Below are positions 37,001 through 53,256 of a stretch of 64,000 nt of DNA, piece by piece. Source of the DNA: Centroberyx gerrardi (taxonomy: Eukaryota > Chordata > Actinopteri > Beryciformes > Berycidae). The DNA lies in NCBI RefSeq assembly GCF_048128805.1, contig NC_136000.1, forward strand, positions 11,372,354 to 11,436,353, written 5' to 3'. The position numbers were made by a program, and so were the translations under genes. Numbering within the stretch: the first letter of the stretch is position 1; every line of letters starts with the position of its first letter. A model generated the notes under the pieces. That model made no database searches. It was not told the DNA's origin and saw only the letters and a list, made by a program, of their open reading frames with translations.

Positions 37001-39791
37001 CCAGCCCTCCTCCCCCTCAGTTGGTCAAGGTCACTTTGAAGCGGTATAACAGGCAAAGCGGTGTTGAAGAATCAGACAACGATGCAATCTGTAATTGTTC
37101 ACCTGTGTTGAACGGGTTTTGTCTGCTACACATTGAGCTTTGTTGCTCTTCCTTTTCTTACTGTTTTTTCTGCCATTGTTGTTGCTATTGCAGCCCTGCA
37201 CTGTGGCTACTAGCCTCATGTTGATAGCCACAACCGAGCCCACAGCAAATAATATACACCCCAAAACATCCTGAACATAAATGAAAAGCTAGATTCAGGC
37301 AAACGTTTAGGCATGCACACACATGGATAATATATCCTATTTATTGTTATTTTAATGTCAAACAAGTTGCATATTGTAGCTTTAATTTTCTCTCTTTCTG
37401 TGAGAGGGGACACGCTCCTTAGATCCACCTCTGGGAGGCCACAGGCCCCCAGCAGCTTCCTGGCTGTACAGTTGGAGGTGCTTGAGTCATTGGCGTGTGA
37501 GAACAGTCCACCTGCTCCTCAGTCCAAACGCTGTACTGGCCCTTTACTGGACATCAACCAGTGCAGACAGACTGGGGGGCAGACACCATTTGCAATTATA
37601 TGTCTCCCAATAACTCTTTATAATCGCAACTGATTTTTTTTCACACACCATTCAACACACCCTTTCCTGTTTGTTTCTTTCTGTAGTTTCTACAAAGGTG
37701 TGGTGCCTCTGTGGATGAGGCAGATCCCTTACACCATGATGAAGTTTGCCTGCTTTGAGAGAACAGTGGAGATGCTGTACAAGCACGTTGTACCCAAACC
37801 CCGCAGCGAGTGCAGCAAGTCTGAGCAGCTGGTGGTCACCTTCGTGGCCGGGTACATCGGTGAGTCTGAGAGCCGCTACAGAAACCAGCATGGAAATCTG
37901 TCAAAGATTTATGTTGTAGTGGTAGTTGTTTGTACTTTTTACCTGCCAAATCACATTCTGTGTGTAAGAATATTGTTTTTTTTGTATATTGCATTTGATG
38001 TTAAAGCAGTTGACTCTTGATGGGGGGGTTTTCACATCTGACCTTCAGCAAGTTTGACTATTCAGTGGTGGGGGAAACTCTGGGATACATTAGACCTTTT
38101 TTTTAAATGAATTTATTTCCAAACAACATAACTGAACAATTAAATGAATAAATAAATGTGCAAAGAAAATACATTTTCGATGTAGGTTTTAGAGACTGTT
38201 TTAATGTAGCTGTGGTCAGGGAGGAATGTCATATCATATCAGAGTTGGACGACATGACTGGCTGATAGCTAATATATATATGTAATAAAAGCTGTATACC
38301 TTTAATAGAAGGCCAATATATATCGACCCGATATATCAGTCTAATGCTAATCTTGAGTGTAGCTGCCTTCCACTGCTAATGAAGTGTCTGTGTCTTGTCT
38401 GGTCGTCCCGTTTCCCCCTGCAGCTGGTGTGTTCTGTGCGATCGTGTCCCACCCTGCTGACTCGGTGGTGTCTGTGCTCAACAAGGAGAAAGGCAGCACA
38501 GCCGTCGGTGTGCTCAAGAAGCTCGGACCCAAGGGTGAGTACAGCGGTCGTCTTCAAAGCCCCTGCTGGGTAGTAAAAGTACCTGAATCAGACACGCTCC
38601 TTAGATCCACCTCTGGGGGGCCACAGGTCCCCAGCAGCTTCCTGGCTGTACAGTTGGAGGTGCTTGAGTCATTGGTGTGTGAGAACAGTCCACCTGCTCC
38701 TCAGTCCAAACACTGCACTGGCTCCTCACGGACATCAACCAGTGCAGAAAGACTGGGAAGCGGACATTTATTTGCAATCAATACTGAAGTATTTACAATT
38801 CCCCTGAATGTCTTGGTGTGGTACATGTGACCAATCACAACCTTTGAATGTGCACCCATGTGATCAAAAGTGAAAGGTAATATGGAGAAGCGGGCAGGGA
38901 GAAATGTAGCAATGTGCAAAGTGGAAAAGAATCGATCGGCCCAATGTTAAGAGAGGAAAATCCTTCTACCAAGTCTGAACATGAAAACACTGTATTAGTT
39001 CCTAAAAGTGGATCATCGTCTGAGATGACGACAAACGACTATAGTATTTGTGCAAAGTTTGCTGAGGGTTGTAGCTGCTCCCCAAAGTAATAAATATTTA
39101 TTACTTGAATTTTGTTAATAAGGACTGCAATAAGACTAAGACAGTAATAGTGAAAACAAGACTTTCTAGCTACTGCATTGAAAAGTAAAAATGTATGTTA
39201 AAGTGTGAAAAATACAATAAAATAGTTTTGTTTCCTGAAACTGAGAATAATAACCGTGATCATAATATTACATAATATAATTGGGATTATCATTTTTGCC
39301 ATAATTGTGCCACCCTATTTCCAAGTACTAGGACATTTTGGAAATGCACAAAAAATATTGTGCAGTCTAGATACACATAATGACTATACATTTAAGGTAG
39401 CTGTAGACCCGCTACTTTGTACGATGTTCAGCTATGGAGTGAGATGGCATAGTTGACATAACCGCTATCAGCAAATGCATATTTATATATATTGAACACG
39501 GGCCAAAATTTTCACATTCAGTCAAGAACTTTAAGGTCTGTTTATGTTAAAATGTGAGTTGAGTAGGAACCTTGACAGTATAACGCTATTTATCCTGAAT
39601 GTAAACCCTTTTTCCTCTGTCCGACCCCAGGTGTGTGGAAGGGTCTGGTGGCTCGTATCATCATGATCGGTACGCTGACCGCCCTGCAGTGGTTCATCTA
39701 CGACTCGGTGAAGGTGTACTTCCGCCTGCCCCGCCCCCCTCCACCAGAGATGCCCGAGTCCCTGAAGAAGAAGCTGGGACTGACGGAATGA
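34079..39791 (+). CDS. slc25a3: Mitochondrial phosphate carrier (exon 3B-type)
   Basis: Inner mitochondrial membrane carrier importing phosphate for ATP synthesis (family knowledge). Coding exons: 34079-34223, 35036-35163, 35316-35495, 36477-36658, 37687-37859, 38424-38534 and 39631-39791. Together they give 359 aa in frame. After a presequence-like N-terminus ([15 protein letters not shown], then an Arg/Ala-rich stretch) come three carrier repeats with signature motifs PLDLVK, PMEACK and PADSVV. The C-terminus [20 protein letters not shown] closely matches the vertebrate protein. The first membrane-repeat exon reads [21 protein letters not shown], the 3B isoform type. A decayed 3A-type exon lies upstream. 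It sits directly downstream of tmpo in the same orientation, as in human 12q23. Poly(A) signal AATAAA at 40022-40027. Confidence 0.97.
34410..34505 (+). pseudogene. Decayed mutually exclusive exon 3A of slc25a3
   Basis: A CAG acceptor at 34407-34409 opens a segment encoding [21 protein letters not shown], clearly homologous to the working exon at 35036-35163. Directly after that Cys the reading gives VRP and TGA. Nucleotides that follow (cttgacttagtgatgcag|gtctgtg) still align with the end of the working exon (ctcgatctggtcaag...ctgcag|gtcggtg), so about 30 bases have been lost and the frame is broken. Mammalian SLC25A3 uses two alternative third exons, 3A (heart/muscle) and 3B. The residues SCD and ILCG fit 3A better, and the upstream position fits too. 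Confidence 0.85.
35698..36345. mobile_element. Inverted-repeat element in slc25a3 intron 4
   Basis: The left edge reads cagggtatgaaattcaca followed by tttttgcccc. The right edge, reverse complemented, reads caggtcagaaattaacaggg followed by aaaaatgcccc. These are imperfect inverted termini of a kind known from non-autonomous hAT-like fish elements. I found no clear target duplication. Interior open frames have no recognisable domain. Confidence 0.45.
37409..37598 (+). repeat. Copy A of a duplicated ~190-bp segment (slc25a3 intron 5)
   Basis: Nearly identical to 38591-38779 (about nine in ten bases by eye). Both are open in one frame and translate to similar peptides ([22 protein letters not shown]). 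No exon-like splice sites bracket it consistently. Confidence 0.85.
38260..38352. mobile_element. Dispersed repeat fragment in slc25a3 intron 7
   Basis: A ggccaatatatatcgacccg block followed by atatatcagtctaatgc resembles a common teleost interspersed repeat. Fragmentary. Confidence 0.3.
38591..38779 (+). repeat. Copy B of the duplicated ~190-bp segment (slc25a3 intron 7)
   Basis: Second copy, in the same orientation, starting 57 bp past the exon 7 donor. The boundaries of the similarity match copy A at gacacgctcc on the left and ttgcaat on the right. Confidence 0.85.
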
Positions 39792-40419
39792 GACGAGCGG
39801 CCTTAAACCCAACCCCACATTTCACGCAGCCTTAACAACCATCCGCACAGCACACGGCTTCCTTTCTGTTACAGTCAGAGCTGACCTGGCGCCCACCTGT
39901 CCCGGGCCTCAGGTCACACTTGTAAAAACTGTGAAACTAGGGACGAGTGAGATTTGGAGAGAAGACTGAACTGAACGCTCACAGGTTTTAACACGGGATT
40001 GTAGATGATGGTGAATGTTCAAATAAAAGACAACTTGAGGAACAATCTTTTTTTTTTAAGTGTCTTCTTCCTTTTCTATTTCTGTTTTCAAAAGGGAAAC
40101 CATGTTCTTATAGGTGAATATCGTACCAGCTGACTGAGGTGACTGTTGGATTGCCAAACTGAGTCTCTGTAGGGGGATGGAAAAGCTTAGTCAATTAAAT
40201 CCAGTAGGCAGCAGCAGCCTGACAGCACAGCGGGGAGAAGAGCAGACACAGTACAGCACATCGAGGGTAAGTCTTGCTGTAGCGTTGGAGAAAGGGGAAA
40301 GGACAGTGTTTACAATTCAACAGCAGACAGCAATGGGATAGATATGCATTGAAAGTATAGCTGGACCTTTGTATCAACAGGTGAACTGCCAAGTTTTTGA
40401 TGTGGTGTGCATGTTTAGA

Positions 40420-40502
40420 TCTAGTTAGGCTCCTTCTCTGTAAAGTCCTTGAGACATGCTTGTGATAAAGGGCTTTATAAACAAATGAACTTGAACTTGA
40501 GT
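40420..40502 (+). mobile_element. L2-like retroelement 3' tail
   Basis: The string ttgtgataaagggctttata followed by acaaatgaacttgaacttga matches the typical 3' end of teleost L2-type elements, with a short repeated tail. Confidence 0.5.
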
Positions 40503-42173
40503 AGCCTACTTGAGGTAGAAAGATTTAGGCACTGCTTTTATGCTTCAACAGTCTATTTGGGGTAATGCTGCCCCCCTTTTCTGTGTTTTTTTTTGTATTC
40601 TGTACTTGTTTTGTTATTCGTGATGACAGCTGCTCTGATTTGTGCATATTGTGTGTTTTGGTCATTTTCAGCCTTTGTATCCCTTTGTGCGCCTCCCATA
40701 ACATAAAAATTATATTTATTTTAGTGTTCATTTAGTTATTTATCATGAATTTCAGACACGTTTAATTTGCTGTGATATATGATATGTATAGTCCAAGTGT
40801 ATGAATCGACACTTTGGTACAAGACGCCTCACATGAACCATCCATATGACTGTAGGCCTACAGGCGACGTGGGGGCCGGTTCTTATAGTTAATCATCTGC
40901 AGCAACTTCCGTTTTGGCTGCTTTCTCCAGCAGAGCTGTCGCGCGCCTCCATAGAGCCACCGCTGTCTTCTCATCTGGACCATTAACAGGACAAGTCGCT
41001 CTTTTTATCAGGAAAAAGCAAAAGTATGTACCGAACATGAATAGCGTATTCAAGTATCTGTAGTTTTGTTATTCTTGTCACACGTTTTTGTCTGGGACCT
41101 TTTTTTGGCTCATCAAATAAGTATCATGATGAGGAAGGAAATTCTGACTAATGAAATTAAATGATGACTAATGAAATGATGAAAAATAATTCGCAAAAAT
41201 GTTGATTTTTTTGGTAATATATTGTTCATATGTGCGCTACAGTAGTCGTCTTGAAATCGCCTTCTACAGCTTAGCCTATTGCAGACTTATAATAAAGCCA
41301 TTTAGATTATAGCATTAAGACACGTATTTGCGGCTTTATCAACAAAAAAGCCTCATAGATTTAAAAATCCTGCCACCATCACTACGCATAGCCTGCCTGC
41401 TATCCTCAGCTATATTATCCACGCACCTCGCTGTTGATGAAATGTCTGACTTCTCCACTAACACTAACACGGTCTCTGTTCAAGTTCAAGGCTATCTTAT
41501 CTTTCTTGGACACCTTTCAACCGTTTGTTATTCTCAAGCCCGTGCTGTCAGTCACAAAAAGTCTCCAGAAATAAGCGACAGAGGCTATTATACCTTATGG
41601 TAGGCTATTTTAATTGAATGATTAGTCAAGTAGTAACGTCTGTTCAGAAATTCATAATTAAGTGTCATGAAAACTATTCATTAATACCTCCTGTGACCTT
41701 GCCGGCTAAGCCTCCGCATTAACCGCTCATGTCTTTATCCATACGCTTGGAGCGCACGTTGCTTTCTCTTGGTAATCTTGGTTTCCCATACACTTTCACT
41801 GGAAATGTATCTCCGGTGTCTCGTGCATCCTCCGGGGGCGATGCACTGCAAAAGAGACGACTGTTTTGTTTTGTTTTTAGATATTTTGGCTCAGATAACG
41901 TCAGGATTGGTACATTCAGGTTTGCAATACATCATGACTTGTATTGTAATCTTGTAAAGCACTTCACAATGTCATGAGTACAATGTAATCTAGTTGGCAC
42001 TGTCCCTTTCAAGTATAAATCCCTTGCAGAGACAACAGTTGGAGATGTAATGTGCTACAGTATGTAAACAATGCCCAAATGTATGATATATAGGTGAATA
42101 TTGAATTTTGAATGAATTTTGCATTGAATGAGCATTGAATCATACATAATTCAGATGTTATTTCTGCAAATTT

Positions 42174-42746
42174 TTATTTGATAATGACAAGATAGCAGCT
42201 GTGCATTACATTGATATTATATCAGAAAGAGAGAATTGTCTAACATTGTCTAACAATTTATACACTATATCTTTCAGCAAGTATAATAATACTTTATTTA
42301 TATGGCACTTTTCAAAACAAATATTACAAAGTGCTTCACACAAACAGATCAAAACAAAAGATGTATCATCATCAAGCAATGTGAAGATAAAACATAAAAC
42401 CTTAGTCATGCCAAATTCATTGGATAAAATGTCAGATAAAACAAGTTTACATTAAAATAATTACAAATACAAGAGATTAGAGTGATTATAAAAGGGCCTT
42501 CTGATAAAAATACATTTTCAGAAGTGTTTTAAAGGAAGACACTATTTTTATTTGATACTGACAATATAGTAGCTGTAACATACTGTCATGCATTACATTG
42601 CTCTTATATCAGAGAAAGAGACTTGCACATCATCTAACCATAATTTATACATTATATCCTTCAGCAAATATGATAGCAGTCGTTTCATATTGTTTTTCTA
42701 ATGACAATAAAGTGCTATCTCATCTTATCTTATCTCATCTTGACAC
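42174..42746 (+). mobile_element. LINE-like fragment bounded by ~110-bp direct repeats
   Basis: Two related segments (about 42174-42290 and 42548-42678) share cattacatt, tatatcagaaagagag-type and ttcagcaa(g/a)tat blocks in the same order. Between them is actttatttatatggcactt with an aaagtgcttcaca block, as in teleost retroelement 3' regions. The right copy is followed by gacaataaagtgctatctca and a TCTTA-rich tail. Confidence 0.5.
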
Positions 42747-42879
42747 CCCATTGGGCACAAGGTTAATGTTCATGTGGGGTGCAGGTGCAGCAGATGGAGG
42801 CAGCGTTAAAGGATTACAGTAACTCCTTTAACAGTCTGCAGGCAGTCAGTCAAGTTCGGCATCCGATTAGAGCGTCCCG

Positions 42880-43030
42880 TCCTCCATTTGGGCAGGAGGG
42901 AGGAGGGAGAGGAGCGGAGCCGTGTGTCTGAGTCACATGCGCTCTGTGCTGCCGCTGCAGCTGACGGGATACCTGCCTCGGCCGACTGGACTGCACAGCA
43001 GCGTCTGAGTCCGGGAGGTGTTGTGGATGC
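42880..43030 (+). promoter_or_regulatory. Possible ldhb promoter / noncoding first exon
   Basis: GC-rich, CpG-containing strip with GGAGG-rich boxes about 0.6 kb upstream of the start-codon exon. A weak donor (ggag|gtgttg) follows near 43018. Vertebrate LDHB has a noncoding first exon, so placement here is plausible but not proven. Confidence 0.3.
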
Positions 43031-43522
43031 AGGGGGGTACTGAACTCTGTGGACACACGCACCTTAGATACCGTTTCAGCTTGCCATGCTGATTACATGG
43101 TGGTATTTATACTTCGCAGCTCGGAGCATCGCCAAACAATGCAAGTATTCTGTTGCTGTTTCTGTGTCTGGCCGAGTGTCTTTTCAGGGTGAAGCCTGCA
43201 GAGGGATAATGTCTGGCACCCGCCTCATTCACTGTGGGTTTTTTTGTTTTTTTTTCTTCCTGTGCGGATGCAATGGATCTAGGTGGCAGAGAGAAGTCAT
43301 GCTTCCATTAGGGCTAGTGAATTAAATGTCAGGCTTAATTTGTAATCCCTCTACACTCTAAATGACTAGAAGAGGCTGTGTCCTGAATGCAGTATTTATG
43401 AAGTTTGCCTTTGATTATTCAGCCTGCAGACTGGATGCAGCACCGTTTGTCCTCGTTCTGTCTGTGAGTTATTGGTCACTCGTCTAAGACCGACATTTTG
43501 TCTGACCAGGTACGCTCTTCTC

Positions 43523-43560
43523 TCCCTCCCTCCCTCCCTCCCTCCCTCCCTCCCTCCCTT
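43523..43560. repeat. (TCCC)n tract upstream of the ldhb start-codon exon
   Basis: Nine to ten TCCC units inside the intron, ending 33 bp before the acceptor at 43592-43593. It acts as an extended pyrimidine tract. Confidence 0.9.
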
Positions 43561-43601
43561 CTCCTCTTCCCTCTTCCCTTTTTCACTCTCCAGCACTGAG
43601 A

Positions 43602-48052
<4,451 letters not shown>

Positions 48053-48400
48053 CTGAACAGCAGGGGGCGACATAGCTGCCCATCACCTTATTACTCTGCA
48101 GTCCCAAAATACCAGACAGCTCCCACCGCACACTCCTTCACCCGCTGCCCTCTGTAGATCCCCAGGCGTACGGGGTTTGTATCCCATGAGTCTTAGCTAG
48201 GTGTCAGGGTCCGCACTCGGCTGCTCGCTGGAGAGGAGACTAAAATGTGAGTCAACTGAGTGAAATCAAACGTTTCACTCATTTGTCTTTGACTGTGTTG
48301 CAGTATGGGACGATGTGTCACTCATGTTGCTTTGATGTGAAATAAATCAAGTTTGTTGGTGCTTGAACTGGGAGTGCATGTGTGCATTATTCAGTGTTTC

Positions 48401-48895
48401 CAGGGGTGGAAAGAATATGGATAGAATGTCCTACTCAAGTAGAAGTACTGTTACTTTGCTCATATTTTACTTAAATAGAAGTAAAGGAACTGGTGTAAAC
48501 ATCTACTTCAGTAAAAGTAAAAAGTAGCTCATTTAAAATGTACTCAGAGTGAAAGTTACTGAGTTACTTTTTAGAAAAGAGAACTTTGTTAGATGTGATC
48601 TTTTCCATGTGATTCTAAAAGAATGAGAGGACAGAGTTCAAACTAGATTCTTTTAATTTGAAAATTTAGAAATTACAAAATAAAGTGCACAAACAAAGTA
48701 AAGGCAGATTAGTCTTCTCACTGTGAATGGCTCCACAACTGGCCAATTTAGGATTGTCCAGTTTCTGTTGCTGATGGTGAGACACAAAATCTGTACTCTA
48801 ATGGATGTGATTTAAAATGTACAATACTTAAGTAAAAACATACACAAAAACGCTACTCAATAACAGCAAATGTAATTAGTTACTTCCACCCTTAG
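48401..48895. mobile_element. hAT-like 'aggggtggaa' element downstream of ldhb
   Basis: Left end CAGGGGTGGAAAG, right end CTTCCACCCTTAG, so the termini are inverted. The interior contains the typical actcaagtagaagtactgtt and aaaagtaaaaagta blocks of a common fish repeat. The flanking duplication is unclear. It begins about 55 bp past the ldhb poly(A) signal. Confidence 0.65.
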
Positions 48896-51138
48896 TGTTA
48901 TCTAATGAATGAAGTGGTGCATTAATTTAGCATGATCAGCCTTTGTGTCTTGAACTTCAGTGGGTGCAGGGGAACTTAACCTTACCGTGTTTTACTGGTG
49001 ACCAGTGATATAAACAGGTGGGTAAAGTATTGTGTGACCTCCCGCTGTTGATGATCATAAGGAAAACAGCTACCAAAATGAAGTACAATTGTATTTATTA
49101 TTAGTATTAGTATGATGCATTTATGTCAGCCCTAAAAATCTGGGTAAACCCTATTCTGCAAATAAAAAGATCAAATAAACTAAACTGAAATGAGTTTAAA
49201 ACCCCTTGCCGCCTGAGTATGCCCTTAAATTTCCTCTTAAGTAGCTTCAAAGTTAGAAAAGAAACATTTTTCCATACTGTATGACAATATCACATACATA
49301 TTCTGTATCTGCTCTTTGCAAAGCTTCATTGAAGCTATAGCTGCTTGTACTGAGTGAAATATTCAAACCAAAGGTGCCATTTTTTTTATGGTTGCACCAT
49401 TACATCAAATGAGGAAAAAAAACTAGATATGTGTGTACCATTTTATACACATTTCCCTGTAATTCAGCATGACATATTTGGTATCTTTGGAAACCTTGGG
49501 ACCTTGACTAGAATTTAAAATAAAGTTCTGTGAGTTTGAACAAAGCTTGGCTGCAAGACACGTGTTTGTCCCACATGCAGGACCGGCGGGATGGAAGCGG
49601 CTGTGGGTTTGCCCTCCTCTCCACCCCGGCTGTGACCTTAGTTTGACACAAACATGGTTGGTGGAGGCTGCCATTCCTGATCAGAGTGATGAGGCCACCT
49701 CGCCCCGTGACCCAAGCAGACGCTGTGATGATGTATGACTGAATGGTGTTCAGCATGGTGTTAATTATGGTGTGGTGTGAATGAGTTACTTGTTGCCTGG
49801 AGCCAGCGTGGATTTTTTTTTCCGAATCAGTGCAGGGAATTCCCTCTGCTGCAAGGTAACTTCAGGAACAAGTACATCCAAAGACTTCAATCCAGCAATA
49901 CATTTAAGATAGGATTCAAATTTATTTTATGTATTATTTTACAGCTCACAGTGTGTCCGTGACCTCTGGGAATCATACTGTATACATTGGCTGGAAAACA
50001 GGTTCACAGTCACAAATAATTCAAATTCAACCCTCGTTCATTCTGGTAATGCAGATAACCTGGATTGTCTCCGCCTGAAACACACAACAGATGGATAATC
50101 TGTTATCATAGTTGTTCAGAGAGCGGTCAGGCAGAGCAGGAGTGTTAATTTAGTGCTTTACCTTCTTCCATAGCTTGCCGCAGAAGCTCCAGAAGAATGG
50201 ATGCAGCCAGAGACATTCCCAGTCCGTCACTGCTCCGACTGTGTGTCACTGACCAGAGGGAGGCACAGAAAAAACACTTTAGAAACTTGGTCACAAAAAG
50301 GAAATTGCAATGAAATACTAAACAGATACAAAGGCATGCCATAAAAAGTTACCTGAATACAAAACTATACAGCTTAAAGGTATATGCATGTGCAGAGTTT
50401 TACTGCCTCATTCTCAAGATGAATGCCTAAATCTATAATCCTTGTTTTTGGGTTGGTGGGGTGAAAGCAGTTTACCCAGCTTTCTATTGGTAGAATAGAG
50501 TTTACTCAATCTCACTCTTTTTAGGGTGACATAAATCTTTGAGATAAATTCATAGTATATATCAGAGGAATTAGTATGAAACTGATAAGTTAAATGAGGA
50601 TAGGGGCTTTCAAGGGGGAAAAAATCATAAATAAATTTGTATAAAATTGTTTTTTTTTTTTTTTGTATTAGTGGTTGTTTGTCTAATAATGAGACTGGAG
50701 TTGATAGTTCACCCATATTTTTTATTCACCACTACATCACTCATTGGACTCACCTAAATGTAAAGTGTCCCCCTCCTCTCTGCCGGCGCGCTCTAATACT
50801 GAACGGTGTCGCTCTGCAACAGATTAATACAATCACATCATCCCACTCCTACACCGAATTTCACCAAATTAATTTCTTTATTTTTATTTTTATTTTATAT
50901 AAAGTGCAGTTCAAAATTAGCCAATTCTGTACAGTTTTAATTAACACTATAAAGCAGGTATGATATGATGGATATGATAAGAAAAAAAATATACAGGCAA
51001 TACAGAATTATTCTTACGTGCGCCTTTAAGGTATAAGATGGCCTGGGGAGTCCAGTTTTTCCACTGAAGAGGGGTGAAGAAAATGTCTGAACTTAATATC
51101 TGATATTAACATTTTTATATACTCCATATTAGATATTA

Positions 51139-51142
51139 ATAG

Positions 51143-51173
<31 letters not shown>

Positions 51174-51180
51174 GATAGAT
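51139..51180. repeat. (GATA)n microsatellite
   Basis: About ten GATA units with one AATA interruption. Confidence 0.95.
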
Positions 51181-51944
51181 ATGATTTTTACAACTTTCGC
51201 CCACCTGTGGCGCACTCCAAGAATGGGAAACCAATGTCACTAAAAGCAACGTGACTGTCAGAGCCATCGCTGAGCTCTGCAATAACATATTTATTTTCAT
51301 TAAATAATAACATCAATAACAAGAAGAAGAAGCAGAAGAAACAGAAGAAGAAGCAAACAATTTAGCCTACATTTAATTTATGATACACTTTTTCATAAAT
51401 CAAATGACTTAATACTTTATATTCAACTCCCTCTGAAAAGTATGAATGTTTCCAGACTTACACTTCTCAGATAAACATTTTAAAGTTTCCGACAAGTGCA
51501 AAGCTGCTAAAACTGATCAAAACACCGTTAATTTAACTTACTTTCATTTCCTGAGCCCTCCTCCTCCAGACAGTTTGTTTGGTTTATTAGTTTGTTCTGG
51601 TCTTAATGAGGCTTCGGTTGTTTCCTCCTCCTCTGCTGCTGCTACTAGATATAAAAAATCAAACAGCCTTATTATACAGGCTCACAGATGAGGATGATGA
51701 TGCTGGGAGACACCTCATGCGTAATATTTCAGTTTGCCAGAGTGAGAGGTGCTGTTAAAACTGTCATTGCACATCCGTCACATCAATTAAAACACACACA
51801 CACACACACATCATATGAAACAGATTCAAACTTTTAAGAGGAAGACTCTCACATGCACCTGAGCCATTTACAGTAGTGAGTTTTCACAGGGTTGCCTAGT
51901 GACGACACAGGTGAACTTTTATGAATGAGGCTGATGTGATGACA

Positions 51945-51951
51945 GCATGTG

Positions 51952-51992
<41 letters not shown>
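51945..51992. repeat. (TG)n microsatellite
   Basis: TG units with interruptions ending gcgcgcgtgtgt. Confidence 0.95.
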
Positions 51993-52000
<8 letters not shown>

Positions 52001-52621
52001 CCTCGCTGCAGCAGCTCCAGGACTCATAACCTGAGGCTTGGCTACTGGAGGAAAAAGTGTAGTTTAAAAGTGATGTATCTGAAGGAATGCATTAAAAATG
52101 TTTTCCATAACAAGCTGCAAATGATATTCCAACAGTTTTGGTGCAAGACTTTAAATGTTCATGCAGATATTGCGTTGTTTTACTCCCATATAGAGTCTAG
52201 GAGGGATTCATTTGCATATATATATATATGTAAAATACCACATGTACAGCCTGGAGGCCGATTGTGTGAACTGACAGTTTTGGGGTTTTTCTCCTTATTC
52301 AGTTGTGACTAGAATATGCCTCCTTATCCCCAGAAAATGATAAGCACTTTGGGGATAAGGACACTCTTAGCACTCTGCCGCCTTTTGCATCTTTTATAAT
52401 TGATTGGAAATGCAGCTCTCTATCAGCATAATATCATAGATTAGGAGGGAAGACAGACTTTCCTCTCTTATTTCTGGCAACAGGTCACAGTTGTGCAAAC
52501 TCAACTTTCTTGAATGCTGAAATCCGTCTGTATGATCCTTTAAAGTAAATCTGAAATGCATGATCTCTGAAGCGAAAATATGTTGACAACACAAATTTAA
52601 AAAAAAAAAAAACACACACAC

Positions 52622-53256
52622 TTTATTTCAAGTATGCATTTACAAAAGTTACACAGAGTAAAACATCTCTCTGACAAGCCTCTTAATATATTTAAATAGA
52701 AAGTGACTGCGGTGAGAGCAGCGTCGTCTGAGCTGCAGATGCGTCTAGAGCCCGTCTGTTGTGTTCAGGTTCGCCCGGCCTCGGTCAGGTGGAGCACAAG
52801 CTGCGGCGTTTTTAACAACTGTACAAAAATTTCAGTAACACTTCATTGAAGAACCTAAAAATACTCTCAGTGACCGTTCAGGCACACAACATAGAGGAAA
52901 GGCTGCCGAGGCGTCCAGATAATCCAGTGGTTGGTCCCAGCGCGTCCATTATCAGTTGGTAACGAGTGGCAATGATACAAAAAAGGGAGGCCTGCTTCCA
53001 GCCTTCAAAATAAAAGTCCCTTAGTAACAATGTCCAATGGCAGCGAGATATAAAGCCATTTCCTTCTGACAGAGGAAACGTCATGATGTCAGTCGAGTGT
53101 CCAAAGGAAAACGTCTTTCCTTTGTGTCGAAAGATGTTTGGATTCACAGTTGTGACTTTTTTGCTATGGGGAGGCGATGACCAGAAGGGAAAAAGTCACT
53201 ATTAGAAGCAATCATAAATACTGAGATTTCTCCTCCAAACAAACGACAGCCTGTTG
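52622..53256 (-). other. golt1b 3' UTR
   Basis: From the stop codon to the minus-strand AATAAA at 52627-52622, about 0.63 kb. Directly beyond the signal lies a CA/poly(T) stretch (plus-strand poly(A) and CACA). Confidence 0.55.

Larger units (their letters stand above)
40028..43593. other. slc25a3-ldhb intergenic region with LINE-like pieces
   Basis: No protein-coding gene is recognised. It holds an L2-like tail (40420-40502), a CpG-rich strip with an ETS-like acttccg and a possible donor aaaa|gtatgt (about 40910-41024), an internally duplicated LINE-like segment (42174-42746), and a GC-rich, CpG-containing strip (42880-43030). Either GC-rich strip could be the noncoding first exon of ldhb. 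Confidence 0.5.
48896..52621. other. ldhb-golt1b intergenic region, no gene recognised
   Basis: AT-rich. Contains (GATA)n at 51139-51180, (CA)n at 51789-51810 and (TG)n with CG breaks at 51945-51992. A GC-richer strip near 49560-49740 shows no recognisable coding exon. Confidence 0.55.
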
